From Actinomycetota bacterium (lineage in GTDB: Bacteria; Actinomycetota; Acidimicrobiia; Acidimicrobiales; RAAP-2), in assembly GCA_009699875.1 (NCBI GenBank), contig WLNI01000001.1:1240001-1304000 (forward strand): DNA of 64,000 nucleotides, in the 5' to 3' direction. Positions 41,461 to 50,522 of this stretch are shown in pieces. Each line of letters begins with the position of its first letter. The first letter of the stretch is position 1. The notes under the pieces are model-generated. The model saw nothing but the letters and a program-made list of their open reading frames with translations, ran no database searches and had not been told where the DNA came from. Position numbers and translations under genes: made by a program.

Positions 41461-42701
41461 CGGCGATCCTTCCAGAATCACAGATCCGAACAGGGATCAT
41501 GCTCGGAGGCCCTGGGGTCGAGGGTGGGATAGACAGCCTGGGAGACCCCACGACGACCTGGCACGCTGCGAAACGGCTCGGGCGAGTTGAGCCCACTGGT
41601 TTTGGCGTCGGGTTCTTTGAGGATCCGAGCGTGCTGGTGGGAATGGCAGGCGACCTTCGTGTTGACGATGTCTTTCTTCGCCTTGAATGGGCCCGAGTCG
41701 AACCACGTCGAGATGGCTTCGACGATCTGGCTCTCACCACCTATCTCGAGATCGTCAAACTTTTGAAGAGCCACGGCCAACGCGTCAGTGTTGTGCTGAG
41801 TGATGGTTCGATTCCAAACTGGTTAGGCGTTGAAGGGTGGCTTGCTCCGGGGACGCCAGATCGATTTGCAAACTATGGAGCTGCAGTTCTTGAAAAACTA
41901 GGGAGCGAAATCTCCTCGCTCGTCACCTTTGAAGAGCCAGCACGTTTCGCTCGCTCTGGTTGGATGACTGGAAGTGCGCCACCGTTTCGAAAGTTTGCTC
42001 CCGCCGATGCCGTGACGGCCTGTGATGCGATGATGTGCGCGCATCTTTTGGTCACGCAATTCGTTTCTCAAGAGGCCCCATCGATTGGCTCACTCTTCAT
42101 CCCAACTCCTTCACGGTCCGTCGACCTTGAAGCATTGGTACTCGGAGCAACGCCTGGATCTCGTATCGAACAGAAGCTTGTCAAATGGTCACCAGGGCGA
42201 GCCAAGGGACTCGCAAGCGAGGTCACCGCGTCAGAGGCCGGTCTCGTGCTCGGCCAAAGTCCACAGTCTGGAAATCTGGTTCACCACCTTCTTCGCGGGC
42301 TCAGCGAACCAGCACCGCTCTCGTTTGATCAGCCTGTGCTCGCCGCTGCGATTGAGCAGAGGGCTCAGCTCTGTGGAGTGCCGCTCACGCTCTTTGTGCG
42401 CCATGTTGCGGCCCGCATCGACCAGAACGGCCGACGGCTTGAAATTCATGGTCATCGACGCGCAACTGAGCTTGCGTCCGTCCTTGGTGCGGCTCAATCT
42501 GCGAGTGCGGCTGGCGCTCAGATCAAACGCGTGGTGCTTGGCGAACTCGTTGACCGGTGGTTTGAAGGTTCCTATCAATCACGAGAAGGCATCCATGGTG
42601 TCGATCGGACTCGTGGACCACGAGGAGTCACACTTCTTTCGAGTGACGCAGCAGGGGTTGCTGCAAGTGTTGAGATGAACGAGCTGCTCGCGCGATCCTA
42701 A
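41457..42701 (+). CDS. Glycoside hydrolase family 1-like protein lacking the canonical nucleophile
   Basis: The first half follows the GH1 beta-glucosidase barrel closely: FLRLEWARVEP (GH1 usually R-x-EWSRI-x-P), then FDDLALTTYLEIVKLLKSHGQRVSVVL, PNWLGVEGWLAPGTPDRFANYGAAVLEKLG and VTFEEPARFARSGWM. The acid/base Glu160 is kept in TFEEP where GH1 normally has TxNEP. In the second half the usual I-T-E-N-G nucleophile motif aligns best with LEIHG (residues 328-332), so the nucleophile Glu appears lost; the substrate-loop Trp residues are largely gone too. The 414-residue protein may be a non-hydrolytic relative or a very divergent enzyme. ATG at 41457 is preferred over a TTG at 41406. Confidence 0.6.
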   Translation: MAAILPESQIRTGIMLGGPGVEGGIDSLGDPTTTWHAAKRLGRVEPTGFGVGFFEDPSVLVGMAGDLRVDDVFLRLEWARVEPRRDGFDDLALTTYLEIVKLLKSHGQRVSVVLSDGSIPNWLGVEGWLAPGTPDRFANYGAAVLEKLGSEISSLVTFEEPARFARSGWMTGSAPPFRKFAPADAVTACDAMMCAHLLVTQFVSQEAPSIGSLFIPTPSRSVDLEALVLGATPGSRIEQKLVKWSPGRAKGLASEVTASEAGLVLGQSPQSGNLVHHLLRGLSEPAPLSFDQPVLAAAIEQRAQLCGVPLTLFVRHVAARIDQNGRRLEIHGHRRATELASVLGAAQSASAAGAQIKRVVLGELVDRWFEGSYQSREGIHGVDRTRGPRGVTLLSSDAAGVAASVEMNELLARS

Positions 42702-42704
42702 GAA

Positions 42705-43529
42705 TCAGTCACGCTCTTTCTGTTTGTCCTCAATAGCTTTTTGTGCGGCGGCGATCTCTTCTGAAATTCTCTCTGCCCCACTCTCGCCAGATGATTCGAA
42801 CGATGCTTCGATCTTTCGCTCTTTGATCTTGCTTCGAATAAAGAGACCGGCGGCGAGGATCACGATAATGATCAAGATGGTTGTTGAGGCCCAGCCGGCA
42901 TATTTTTCAGCCTTCTTGTAGGCCCCGCCCAAGAGGTAGCCAATCATTGTGAAACCCACCCCCCACACAAGGCCACCGGCGGCATTGGCTTTGAGGAAGG
43001 TTCGATAATGCATCTTCGAAAGTCCCGCTAAGCCGGGCATGACGGCTCGCAAAAATGCGGTGAATCGGCCGATGAAGACCGCGAGCGCACCGCGTTTGCG
43101 AAGGAGGACAAGTCCGGCATCAATCCCACCTCGTCGATGAGCCAAGAGTTTGATTGACAAAATCCGCTCACCGTATCGTTCACCCACGAAGTACCCAACC
43201 GAGTCTCCCGTAATGGCGGCGATGACGACGAGTGCAGCAAGAAGCACAATGTTGACGTGGCCACCACTGGCAACCACTCCGCCCAAGATGACCGCGGTCT
43301 CACCGGGAAAGATAAACCCAAAGAAGATGGCGGCCTCAGCGAAGACCAAGGCAAAGACGACGATGTAGACCATCGTGGGATTGAGGTGAAGAATCCGGTC
43401 AAGGATGTCTGAGACGTAGGGCTTGGAGAGAAAGATCAGGGCCAGCAAGGCGGGGACCACAATGAGCAAGCCCACCCACTCTTTGGTGCGAAGTCCTGCG
43501 TAGGTGGTCTTTTCACTCATCAGAGACAT
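42705..43529 (-). CDS. DedA family membrane protein
   Basis: A 274-residue membrane protein of the DedA/VTT superfamily, whose members act as lipid scramblases or carriers and affect membrane potential and lipid recycling. The core shows AAIFFGFIFPGETAVILGGVVAS with the re-entrant-loop Glu, GDSVGYFVGERYGERIL and GRFTAFLRAVMPGLAGLSKM, the conserved Arg and Gly/Pro pattern. A C-terminal cytoplasmic tail of about 45 residues is strongly charged. ATG codons at 43529 and 43520 are both possible; neither has a clear ribosome site. It converges on the GH1-like gene with three bases between stops. Confidence 0.85.
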   Translation of the reverse strand: MSLMSEKTTYAGLRTKEWVGLLIVVPALLALIFLSKPYVSDILDRILHLNPTMVYIVVFALVFAEAAIFFGFIFPGETAVILGGVVASGGHVNIVLLAALVVIAAITGDSVGYFVGERYGERILSIKLLAHRRGGIDAGLVLLRKRGALAVFIGRFTAFLRAVMPGLAGLSKMHYRTFLKANAAGGLVWGVGFTMIGYLLGGAYKKAEKYAGWASTTILIIIVILAAGLFIRSKIKERKIEASFESSGESGAERISEEIAAAQKAIEDKQKERD

Positions 43530-43583
43530 TGTGACAGCACTTCGGGGCGCGAGGGGGACATTCAGGGAGTTCTCAGGAGAAAT

Positions 43584-43603
43584 ATGCGAGGCTAGGGGGA
43601 TGC
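43584..43603 (+). promoter_or_regulatory. Start-region box shared with the GH1-like gene
   Basis: ATGCGAGGCTAGGGGGATGC spans the start codon of the DoxX-Rieske gene and matches the box at 41441-41460 in 16 of 20 positions. It contains a GAGGCT candidate -10 and a GGGGG that could serve as a ribosome site placed very close to the ATG. Confidence 0.25.
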
Positions 43604-44808
43604 CTCAGCCCAAACACCAATCGCACTCGCACCAGAAATCTTCGTCAAGCGGATCGCTCTTCTCGCTTCCACGACGAGCGGGGTCAATGGCCGGTTGGGC
43701 GCTTTTGCCACTTCGGGTGTTTCTTGGCGTGACGTTTCTCTTCGCCGGTCTTCAAAAGTTGGCGAATCCAAACTTTTTTGACTCGAACTCGAACTCGAGT
43801 ATTCAAGCGCAACTGATCGCCTCGGCGCGCAGTAGTCCGATCGGATTTTTGATCACCCACCTCATTGAGCACGCGGTGCTTGTCGGAGTGGTGATCTCAC
43901 TCGGTGAGATTGCGGTGGGTATCGGACTTTTGCTCGGTCTGTGGACGCGTATTGCCGCACTCGGTGGCGCAGCTCTTGCCTTTGGATTGTTTTTAACAGT
44001 GAGCTTTCATGCCTCGCCCTATTACACGGGAGCAGACATTGTCTTCTTCTTTGGGTTCCTCCCCTTCATTGTTGCTGGAGCAGGGGGCGTGTTGTCACTT
44101 GATGCACGTATTGCAAAACGGGCGTCAGAAGAACTTGGCCTTGGTGACCCCACGCCCTACGCAGTGACCTTTGCGGGCGTCCAAGAGTTCTGTGGAAACT
44201 ATGAACAGGGGAGTTGTCGAGCCCAAGCAAATGCACCATGCGCGCCACAAGGGTGCCCAGTTCTTGAATCTGGACATCGATCAATTGCGGCGAGAGGTGG
44301 CAAGCCCGATGACGTTGATCGTCGAACTGTCGTCATCGGAACGTCTGCCGCTGTTGCCGCTGGAGTGATAGGCGTCGTGATCGCCGGAGCGTCTGCCGGA
44401 CTCGGCCGACTCTTTGGTCGAGCTCCCAAAGCTCAGAGCACGACGAGCTCATTCGGTCAGACCTCTTCAACCACGACGACACCCTCTGGAGCCACACCAC
44501 CTGGACAGCCCCTAGGGCCAGCAAGCCAGGTTGCCGTTGGCGGAGCCGCCACATTTACGTCGTCGAACGGAGATCCCGGCGTCGTCATTCAGCCATCAAA
44601 GGGGAAATTTGTGGCCTATGACGCCGTGTGCCCGCATGCGGGCTGTACGGTCTCGTACTCCCAGGCCGGCGACGTGTTGGTCTGCCCTTGTCATGGGTCC
44701 CAGTTCAAGGTCAGTAATGGCGACGTCATGACTGGACCCTCTCCGACAGGGCTGACGCCCTACAAGGTGGCAGAAGGGCCCAATGGAGAGCTCTACATCC
44801 AGACCTAG
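43600..44808 (+). CDS. DoxX-Rieske fusion membrane protein with internal twin-arginine motif
   Basis: A 402-residue composite protein. Residues 30-165 are a four-helix DoxX domain (GWALLPLRVFLGVTFLFAGLQKL is diagnostic), related to the DoxD part of thiosulfate:quinone oxidoreductase. Next comes a loop with four Cys (198, 206, 214, 219), then DRRTVVIG (Arg241-Arg242) directly before a membrane helix (243-265), a Ser/Thr/Pro linker, and a C-terminal Rieske domain with Cys344, His346, Cys349 and Cys362, Cys364, His365. The twin-Arg placement copies that of QcrA, suggesting Tat export of the Rieske domain. It may move electrons between a sulfur or other substrate and menaquinone (inference). ATG at 43600 is chosen; a two-component pair follows after ten bases. 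Confidence 0.8.
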   Translation: MPQPKHQSHSHQKSSSSGSLFSLPRRAGSMAGWALLPLRVFLGVTFLFAGLQKLANPNFFDSNSNSSIQAQLIASARSSPIGFLITHLIEHAVLVGVVISLGEIAVGIGLLLGLWTRIAALGGAALAFGLFLTVSFHASPYYTGADIVFFFGFLPFIVAGAGGVLSLDARIAKRASEELGLGDPTPYAVTFAGVQEFCGNYEQGSCRAQANAPCAPQGCPVLESGHRSIAARGGKPDDVDRRTVVIGTSAAVAAGVIGVVIAGASAGLGRLFGRAPKAQSTTSSFGQTSSTTTTPSGATPPGQPLGPASQVAVGGAATFTSSNGDPGVVIQPSKGKFVAYDAVCPHAGCTVSYSQAGDVLVCPCHGSQFKVSNGDVMTGPSPTGLTPYKVAEGPNGELYIQT

Positions 44809-44818
44809 AGTGGGAGTC

Positions 44819-45496
44819 ATGCGAGTCCTAGTCGTTGAAGACGAAGTGCACCTCGGCGAAGCGGTACGAGACGGACTGATCGGCGAAGGATTTGATGTCG
44901 AACTCGTTGCCGATGGACAGTTGGGTATCGATCGAGGAAAAGATCCAACGTTCGACGTCATCGTCCTTGATATTTTACTGCCGAAGAAAAACGGCTTTGT
45001 TGTTTGTGAAGAGTTACGAAGTGCGGGGGTAATGACGCCGATTTTAATGCTGACAGCGAAAGACGGCGAGCTTGATGAAGCCGAAGCACTCGATACCGGT
45101 GCTGATGATTTTCTGCGGAAACCATTTAGCTTTGTGGTTCTTGTTGCTCGATTGAACGCGCTGCTTCGACGTGGGCAACGAACAGTGCATGAAGTCCTTG
45201 AAGCGGGGGATCTCACTCTCGACCCAGGAAGTTATCGAGTGCATCGAGGTGAAGTAGTGATCGAGCTCACGCAACGTGAGTTTTCGATTTTGACCGTGCT
45301 CATGAATGCAGTGGGCCAGACTGTCTCGAAAGCCGACCTGTTGTCGAGCGTGTGGGGAGATTCGTTCGAAGGAGACCCCAACATTGTTGAGGTCTATATC
45401 GGCTACCTCAGAAAGAAAATCGATCAGCCATTTAATCGCCGGAGTATCCAGACGGTTCGCGGCGTGGGGTATCGCCTGGACCCAAGCAGTGAGTGA
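44819..45496 (+). CDS. OmpR/PhoB-family response regulator
   Basis: A 225-residue two-component regulator. The receiver domain shows the acidic pocket VVEDEV, the phosphoacceptor Asp51 in VIVLDILLPKKNG, the Thr in LMLTAKD and the Lys in FLRKPF. The C-terminal half is a winged-helix DNA-binding domain (LTQREFSILTVLMNAVGQTVSKADLL and VEVYIGYLRKKI). ATG at 44819 follows a GGGAG site; the in-frame codons upstream fall in the DoxX-Rieske gene. It is followed by an overlapping histidine kinase gene. Its closeness to the DoxX-Rieske gene suggests, but does not show, joint regulation. Confidence 0.93.
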   Translation: MRVLVVEDEVHLGEAVRDGLIGEGFDVELVADGQLGIDRGKDPTFDVIVLDILLPKKNGFVVCEELRSAGVMTPILMLTAKDGELDEAEALDTGADDFLRKPFSFVVLVARLNALLRRGQRTVHEVLEAGDLTLDPGSYRVHRGEVVIELTQREFSILTVLMNAVGQTVSKADLLSSVWGDSFEGDPNIVEVYIGYLRKKIDQPFNRRSIQTVRGVGYRLDPSSE

Positions 45497-46853
45497 GCGA
45501 ACCAATCGTCGATCGTTTTCCTCGATCCGAGTTCGTCTCACTCTGATTTCAATCGTCGCGATCGCTGTCGTCTTGGTGGTCGTCGCGGTGGGAATTGTGT
45601 ACTGGCAGAACCGCTCAATCGTCCAAGCCGAACAATCTCGAATCAGCAATGAAGCAGCGTCTGTGGCGTTAGATGTCTCTCAGGGAAAGCCGATTCGACC
45701 TTCAATTCTTCCTGGAACGGGCATCCAGGTCGTGAGCGAACAAGGCCAGATTCTCAATGCCACAGAGTCACTCTTCAAAGGCCCGCCGGTCTCAGACGTG
45801 AAACCTCCCGTCGGAACACCCCAGTCGGTTCCGCTCGCTCCCGCCTATTCAAATTCAGATGACGGCATTGGCGTTGTCGAAGCAACGTCGGTGACGACGT
45901 CGACTGGAACGGTCACGGTCTACGCGGTGGCCTACGGCACTCAGATTGAATCGTCGAATAGGAGTTTGGTTATTGGCTTCGCTTTTATTCTCCCAAACGT
46001 CCTCTTGGTCTTAGGAACACTGATCTGGATCATGACCGGCTTAGCGCTTCGACCAGTTGAGCGAATGAGAATGAAGGTCGACACGATGGCCGAAGATGAG
46101 CTCGACCAAAGAGTGCCGGTGCCCCCCGGGAAAGATGAGATTGCACGCTTAGCCTCCACGCTGAATGAAATGTTGAACCGGCTCGAATCAGCCCAGATCC
46201 GACAGCGTGGATTCGTCTCTGATGCATCTCATGAGCTTCGAAGCCCGATTACTTCACTTTTGGTCACCGTCGAAGTTGCCCAAGCCCACCCTGAAAAGGC
46301 GAACTGGCCAGAGGTAGCGAACGTGTTCCACGCGGAGTGTGAACGACTCAGTCGGCTTGTTGACGACCTTCTGCTGCTGGCCGCGAATGATGAACGCCAA
46401 CGAACTCGAACTCGGCTCCCGGTCGATATTGACGAACTGCTCTTCGCAGAAGCAGACCGCCTTCGCGTTCAAGGATCACTTCGTGTCGACACAAGTGGAG
46501 TTTCGGCAGCTCGGATTCTTGGTGACCCAATAGAAATCAGTCGGGTCATTCGAAACATTGTTGACAACGCAGTGCGCCACGCCAGTGCGTCTATTCGTTT
46601 TTCAGTTGAGATCGACGGAAACTTTGCCAAGATCTTCATCGCTGATGACGGACCAGGAGTGAACCAAGATGATGCCGAGCGTCTCTTTGAACGGTTTGTG
46701 CGAAGCGACCAAGCCCGAGACCGACCAACAGGCGGCGCGGGCTTGGGGTTGGCCATTGTCGCCGAAATTGTTGCCAACCACGGTGGATCGGTTCGTTTTG
46801 TGCCAGTTTTTAGTGGCGCAACTGTTGAACTCGTCCTGCCACTCTTTGGTTGA
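45489..46853 (+). CDS. Sensor histidine kinase
   Basis: Partner of the preceding response regulator. The 454-residue protein has an N-terminal helix (about residues 14-40), an extracytoplasmic domain of roughly 110 residues, a second helix (about 158-180), a HAMP linker (LRPVERMRMKVDTM), the dimerisation domain with His248 in SHELRSPITSLL, and a catalytic ATPase domain (NIVDNAVRH, DDGPGV and GGAGLGLAI). GTG at 45489 overlaps the regulator stop by eight bases and gives the expected short cytoplasmic start VSERTNRRS; longer frames upstream are artefacts. The sensed signal is unknown; the sensor domain lacks Cys. Confidence 0.92.
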   Translation: MSERTNRRSFSSIRVRLTLISIVAIAVVLVVVAVGIVYWQNRSIVQAEQSRISNEAASVALDVSQGKPIRPSILPGTGIQVVSEQGQILNATESLFKGPPVSDVKPPVGTPQSVPLAPAYSNSDDGIGVVEATSVTTSTGTVTVYAVAYGTQIESSNRSLVIGFAFILPNVLLVLGTLIWIMTGLALRPVERMRMKVDTMAEDELDQRVPVPPGKDEIARLASTLNEMLNRLESAQIRQRGFVSDASHELRSPITSLLVTVEVAQAHPEKANWPEVANVFHAECERLSRLVDDLLLLAANDERQRTRTRLPVDIDELLFAEADRLRVQGSLRVDTSGVSAARILGDPIEISRVIRNIVDNAVRHASASIRFSVEIDGNFAKIFIADDGPGVNQDDAERLFERFVRSDQARDRPTGGAGLGLAIVAEIVANHGGSVRFVPVFSGATVELVLPLFG

Positions 46854-46858
46854 GAGGC

Positions 46859-47890
46859 TTAGATGACGGAGCGTAAGTGTGGCCGCGTCTCTTTGAGAAA
46901 TGCATCTCGAGCCGAGATCTCCTCCATGAAGGATCGACCCGAATCGACGTAGCGCAAGATGTCGGCTTGGCCACTTGGGCGGGCCAGCATCCAAGAGTGG
47001 CCACCTGGGACCCACTGAACCTCCACCTCGGCAGCCTTTGAAAACTCCCGGGCGGTGGATGCGGTGGTGACGTGATCAAAACAGCCCCATTCGGCGAGAA
47101 TCGGAATGGCCTGCTTCTGAACCGCGTGGACGTGAGCCGTCTGGTCAGTCGTCATCAGCATTGAGGCCACAGGAGCACTGCGCGCCAGTGTCTTGAGATT
47201 GAGTCGCAGATCAGGCAATACCGAACGAACTGTCGAAAGCATGCGACCCACGAAGAGGTCAGGGAGGTCAAACGCGACGGACGCAACGAGGTCTGCAACG
47301 GGTGCGACATCCGGGACGACTTTTGAAACGAGGAACGGAAAGATACCTCGCCGTTCTTGCCATGCGGGCGTTGAAACGCCGTCTCGATAGATGATGCCAA
47401 GGACGCGTTGTGGGTGCATGGCTGCGTATTCAATTGCGACGCCCGCCCCCATGGAATGGCCGATAAGAATCACCTCATTAATACCGAAGTGATCAATGAG
47501 TGCTTCTACTCTGCGTGTCAATGAGCTCATTGATATTTCATTCCAGGCAAGAGGGTCGCTCCCCCCAAAACCGGGGAGACTTGGATTGATGACTCGCCAC
47601 CCAAATGCTTCGGCCAACCGTTCGCTTTCTCGGTGATACATCGATCCACCAGCAAAGAAGCCATGGAGATTGATTGCCCACTGCTGCTCAGGGTGGGCGG
47701 TGTCGTTATTTGAGACTGCATATCGCAACTCCAATCCATCGACAGTGAGACTTCCCGGGATCATGGAGATATCAGTCTTTCCGCGAATGTGGCGTCGAAA
47801 CGTTCGCTGGGCGAAATCGACTGTTGACTCTGCGTGGCCTCGAACAACCTTGCCCTGTGCTCGGGCTTGTTCAGTTACTGAGACAACCAT
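46859..47890 (-). CDS. Alpha/beta hydrolase
   Basis: A 343-residue alpha/beta hydrolase-fold enzyme. The oxyanion region is NLHGFFAGGSMY, the nucleophile elbow is LIGHSMGAGVAIEYA with the catalytic Ser, and PGGHSWMLA near the C-terminus carries the catalytic His. AEWGCFDHVTT precedes the usual acidic residue. The hydrophobic surface helices between them (VAPVADLVASVAFDLPDLFVG) suggest a lipophilic substrate. A GAGAGAAGGG site supports the ATG at 47890. It diverges from the GH31 gene over a gap of about 60-85 bases and converges on the kinase gene. Confidence 0.8.
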   Translation of the reverse strand: MVVSVTEQARAQGKVVRGHAESTVDFAQRTFRRHIRGKTDISMIPGSLTVDGLELRYAVSNNDTAHPEQQWAINLHGFFAGGSMYHRESERLAEAFGWRVINPSLPGFGGSDPLAWNEISMSSLTRRVEALIDHFGINEVILIGHSMGAGVAIEYAAMHPQRVLGIIYRDGVSTPAWQERRGIFPFLVSKVVPDVAPVADLVASVAFDLPDLFVGRMLSTVRSVLPDLRLNLKTLARSAPVASMLMTTDQTAHVHAVQKQAIPILAEWGCFDHVTTASTAREFSKAAEVEVQWVPGGHSWMLARPSGQADILRYVDSGRSFMEEISARDAFLKETRPHLRSVI

Positions 47891-47964
47891 GACGCCCTTC
47901 TCTCATTCTTGGACACCTCAAAAACCTACCCCTTGACCTATAGGAATCCATGGCATGAACGCGG

Positions 47965-47970
47965 TAGGGT
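47965..47970 (+). promoter_or_regulatory. Candidate -10 box or ribosome site of the GH31 gene
   Basis: TAGGGT lies five bases before the ATG at 47976. It fits TANNNT as a leaderless promoter, but its GGG would also serve as a ribosome site for that ATG. A TTGACC at 47933 is 26 bases upstream, too far for a standard -35 pair. Confidence 0.25.
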
Positions 47971-47975
47971 CAACT

Positions 47976-50522
47976 ATGCCCGAACTTACGGGACCTCTTC
48001 GACGGTCGCTTCTCAAAGCCCGACTCGTAGCGCGTGAAGTTCGAGCGCTCTCTCCAGCCACAATGAGGGCTATCACAGAGAATTCTTTGAGAATGGCTCG
48101 CCAAGAGCGAAAAGACCGAGCCGTTGAAAATCTTCCAGCCACACCAATCACTGCGGGCAAGATGCTCACTGGCGTTGCTCGAGAAGAGGGGAATCTTGTC
48201 AGCGGTGTGACCGCTGTTTTTGAACGAGCTCACGTCGACGTTGATTTCTTTTCCAACGACGTCGTGCGCATCTCATGGGGTCCCGACGATGAACCAGTTC
48301 CATGGGCAACAGAACCAGCATTCGATCTCCCACCGCTCGGCCAGATTGACGTCTCGGTGACGGAGGAGCTCGTGGTGGCGAGGTCTCTCACCCTGCGAGT
48401 TGAAATTGAGACCAATGGGATCAAGATCTATGACGCGGATGCACGCTTGCGCTATCAAGAACTCGCCCCGCTACGTCGCGGGCCTGCCCGAGTCCACCGC
48501 CGACTGTTACGCCACCATGAACAATTGTTGGGATTTGGAGAGCAAGCCGGGCCGATGGATCGTCGGGGGAGGACGTTGCGATTTTGGAATCGTGATCCAG
48601 GTGGCGCGTGGGGAAAGAACGAAGACGCCCTGTACTGCTCGATTCCTGTGTCGATCGGTCGGCACCAGGACGGACCAGTGTTGGCATTTCATGAGAACTC
48701 CTTTGATGCCACCGCCACCATTGAGGCCCCGAACGAAGCGGGACCTAGTGAAGTTGAGATTCGTTTCGTCGGCGGGATGGTACGAAGTTGGATCGTGATT
48801 GGCGACGAGCCCACACTGCTGCGTCGCTATGCGGGGATTACGGGGAAAGCCCCCATGCCTCCTCGTTGGGCCTTGGGCTATCACCACTCGCGGTGGGGAT
48901 ATAAGTCCAGCGATGAACTCGTTGACGTGCTTCATGGGTTTTCACAGCACGGGATTCCAATTTCTGCGCTTCACATGGACATTGACTACATGGATGCGTT
49001 CAAAGTTTTTACCTTTGACGAAGAAAACTTTTCCAACGTCGACCGCCTCGCCACCTTTGCCGCCACCAGAGGGACGAGACTTGTCGCCATTGTTGATCCC
49101 GCACTTCGCCGAGATCCCGAATTTGACCTCTACAAAGAAGCCATCGAAGGCGACCACGTCGTGCGCAATGAAGACGGGAGCGTCTGCGAGGGAACCGTCT
49201 GGCCTGGGTGGGCAGTCTTTCCCGACTTTTCCAAAGCAGTGACTCGAACGTGGTGGTCGGGGCATTACAAGCGTCTTCTCGATAATGGAATCAGTGGAAT
49301 TTGGCATGACATGAACGAGCCAACGTCCATCACCTTGAACGGCGATCGCACACTTCCTCGCTCGTCACGCCATGACAACAATGGCCGCGGTGGGGATCAC
49401 CGTGAGGTCCACAACGTCTATGGAATGTTGATGAACAGGTCTGGTAGAGAAGCGCTTCTCCGACTCCGTCCCGAAAAGCGACCATTTCTTTTTTCTCGTT
49501 CTGGGTGGGCGGGGATGCAGCGTCACGCGTGGAACTGGACCGGAGACGTTGAAGCGAGCAAGGAAGGCCTGGTCCAACAGCTGGCGACCTTTCTTGGGCT
49601 TGCACTTTCTGGAGTTCCTTTTACCGGCTCTGACGTCGGAGGATTCAGCGGCAGTCCTTCCCCGACGCTTTACCTCCGATGGCTAGAGCTCGGCGTGGTC
49701 TCCGCATTCTTTCGAACGCACTCAGTCCTTGGCGCTCCTGCGAGAGAGCCATGGGCGTGGCCCGAGACCTATCAAGAATCGATCGCAAATCTCATTGCGT
49801 TGCGGTACCGACTCCTTCCGTACCTCTATACCTCGGTTGAGAAAACGGTGAGTGATGGTTCGCTCTTCCTCGCTCCCGTGTGGTGGGGAGGGCGCGATGA
49901 GGTCAGCGGGACCCCTGAAGTAACAAGCTCCATGATGGTAGGAGCAAGCCTTCTCTACTGCGTCGCGACGGGGGGAGACAACGAGATGGTCTCGGTTGGT
50001 TTGCCGGAGGGGTTGTGGTGGAGATGGTCGGCGATCCCGGGCATGAATCAGAGCAGTTGTGACCAGGTTGAACGGGTCGCTGGAGGCACTCACGAGGAGT
50101 TTGCCGTACCTTTGGGGCAGCCGCTGTTCTTCATTCGCGGTGGATCAATTCTTCCCTTAGACGACGCGTGGCGCTATCCCTCTCGACCAGCCGGTGGCCT
50201 GCGAGGTGACCACGCACCTGAACGTTTGACGTTTCATATCTTCCCCGGTGAAGATGCCGGCGCCAAAGGTGAACACTTTGACGACGATGGTGATGGCGAT
50301 GGTCCAACTCGACGAGACATCTTGGTGCTTGCTGACGATGTTCTTTCTTGGAACTCTGAAGGTGACCGTGTGCGACCAGCGACGATAGAACTCGTTGTCC
50401 ACGGAAGGGTCTTGCACGGCGCCATCGCAGATGGAATTCCGTTGGCATCGGGTGCTCTCACCACTGATGGGGCATCGACAACGCTGCGTCTTGATGCCTT
50501 TAAACGCCTCAAGCTTATTTAG
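47976..50522 (+). CDS. Glycoside hydrolase family 31 (alpha-glucosidase type)
   Basis: A retaining alpha-glycosidase of about 848 residues. The beta-sandwich N-terminal part is followed by the barrel: PPRWALGYHHSRWGYKSS and ALHMDIDYMDAFKVFTFD bind the substrate, GIWHDMNEPTSI contains the catalytic nucleophile Asp, and FTGSDVGGFSGSP carries the acid/base Asp. The C-terminal sandwich follows after WWGGRDEV. No signal peptide is visible, so a cytoplasmic role on imported or stored glucans is likely. I prefer ATG 47976 because of the close GGTAGGG; ATG at 47955 would add seven residues. Its end overlaps the convergent TetR gene by four bases. Confidence 0.92.
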   Translation: MPELTGPLRRSLLKARLVAREVRALSPATMRAITENSLRMARQERKDRAVENLPATPITAGKMLTGVAREEGNLVSGVTAVFERAHVDVDFFSNDVVRISWGPDDEPVPWATEPAFDLPPLGQIDVSVTEELVVARSLTLRVEIETNGIKIYDADARLRYQELAPLRRGPARVHRRLLRHHEQLLGFGEQAGPMDRRGRTLRFWNRDPGGAWGKNEDALYCSIPVSIGRHQDGPVLAFHENSFDATATIEAPNEAGPSEVEIRFVGGMVRSWIVIGDEPTLLRRYAGITGKAPMPPRWALGYHHSRWGYKSSDELVDVLHGFSQHGIPISALHMDIDYMDAFKVFTFDEENFSNVDRLATFAATRGTRLVAIVDPALRRDPEFDLYKEAIEGDHVVRNEDGSVCEGTVWPGWAVFPDFSKAVTRTWWSGHYKRLLDNGISGIWHDMNEPTSITLNGDRTLPRSSRHDNNGRGGDHREVHNVYGMLMNRSGREALLRLRPEKRPFLFSRSGWAGMQRHAWNWTGDVEASKEGLVQQLATFLGLALSGVPFTGSDVGGFSGSPSPTLYLRWLELGVVSAFFRTHSVLGAPAREPWAWPETYQESIANLIALRYRLLPYLYTSVEKTVSDGSLFLAPVWWGGRDEVSGTPEVTSSMMVGASLLYCVATGGDNEMVSVGLPEGLWWRWSAIPGMNQSSCDQVERVAGGTHEEFAVPLGQPLFFIRGGSILPLDDAWRYPSRPAGGLRGDHAPERLTFHIFPGEDAGAKGEHFDDDGDGDGPTRRDILVLADDVLSWNSEGDRVRPATIELVVHGRVLHGAIADGIPLASGALTTDGASTTLRLDAFKRLKLI

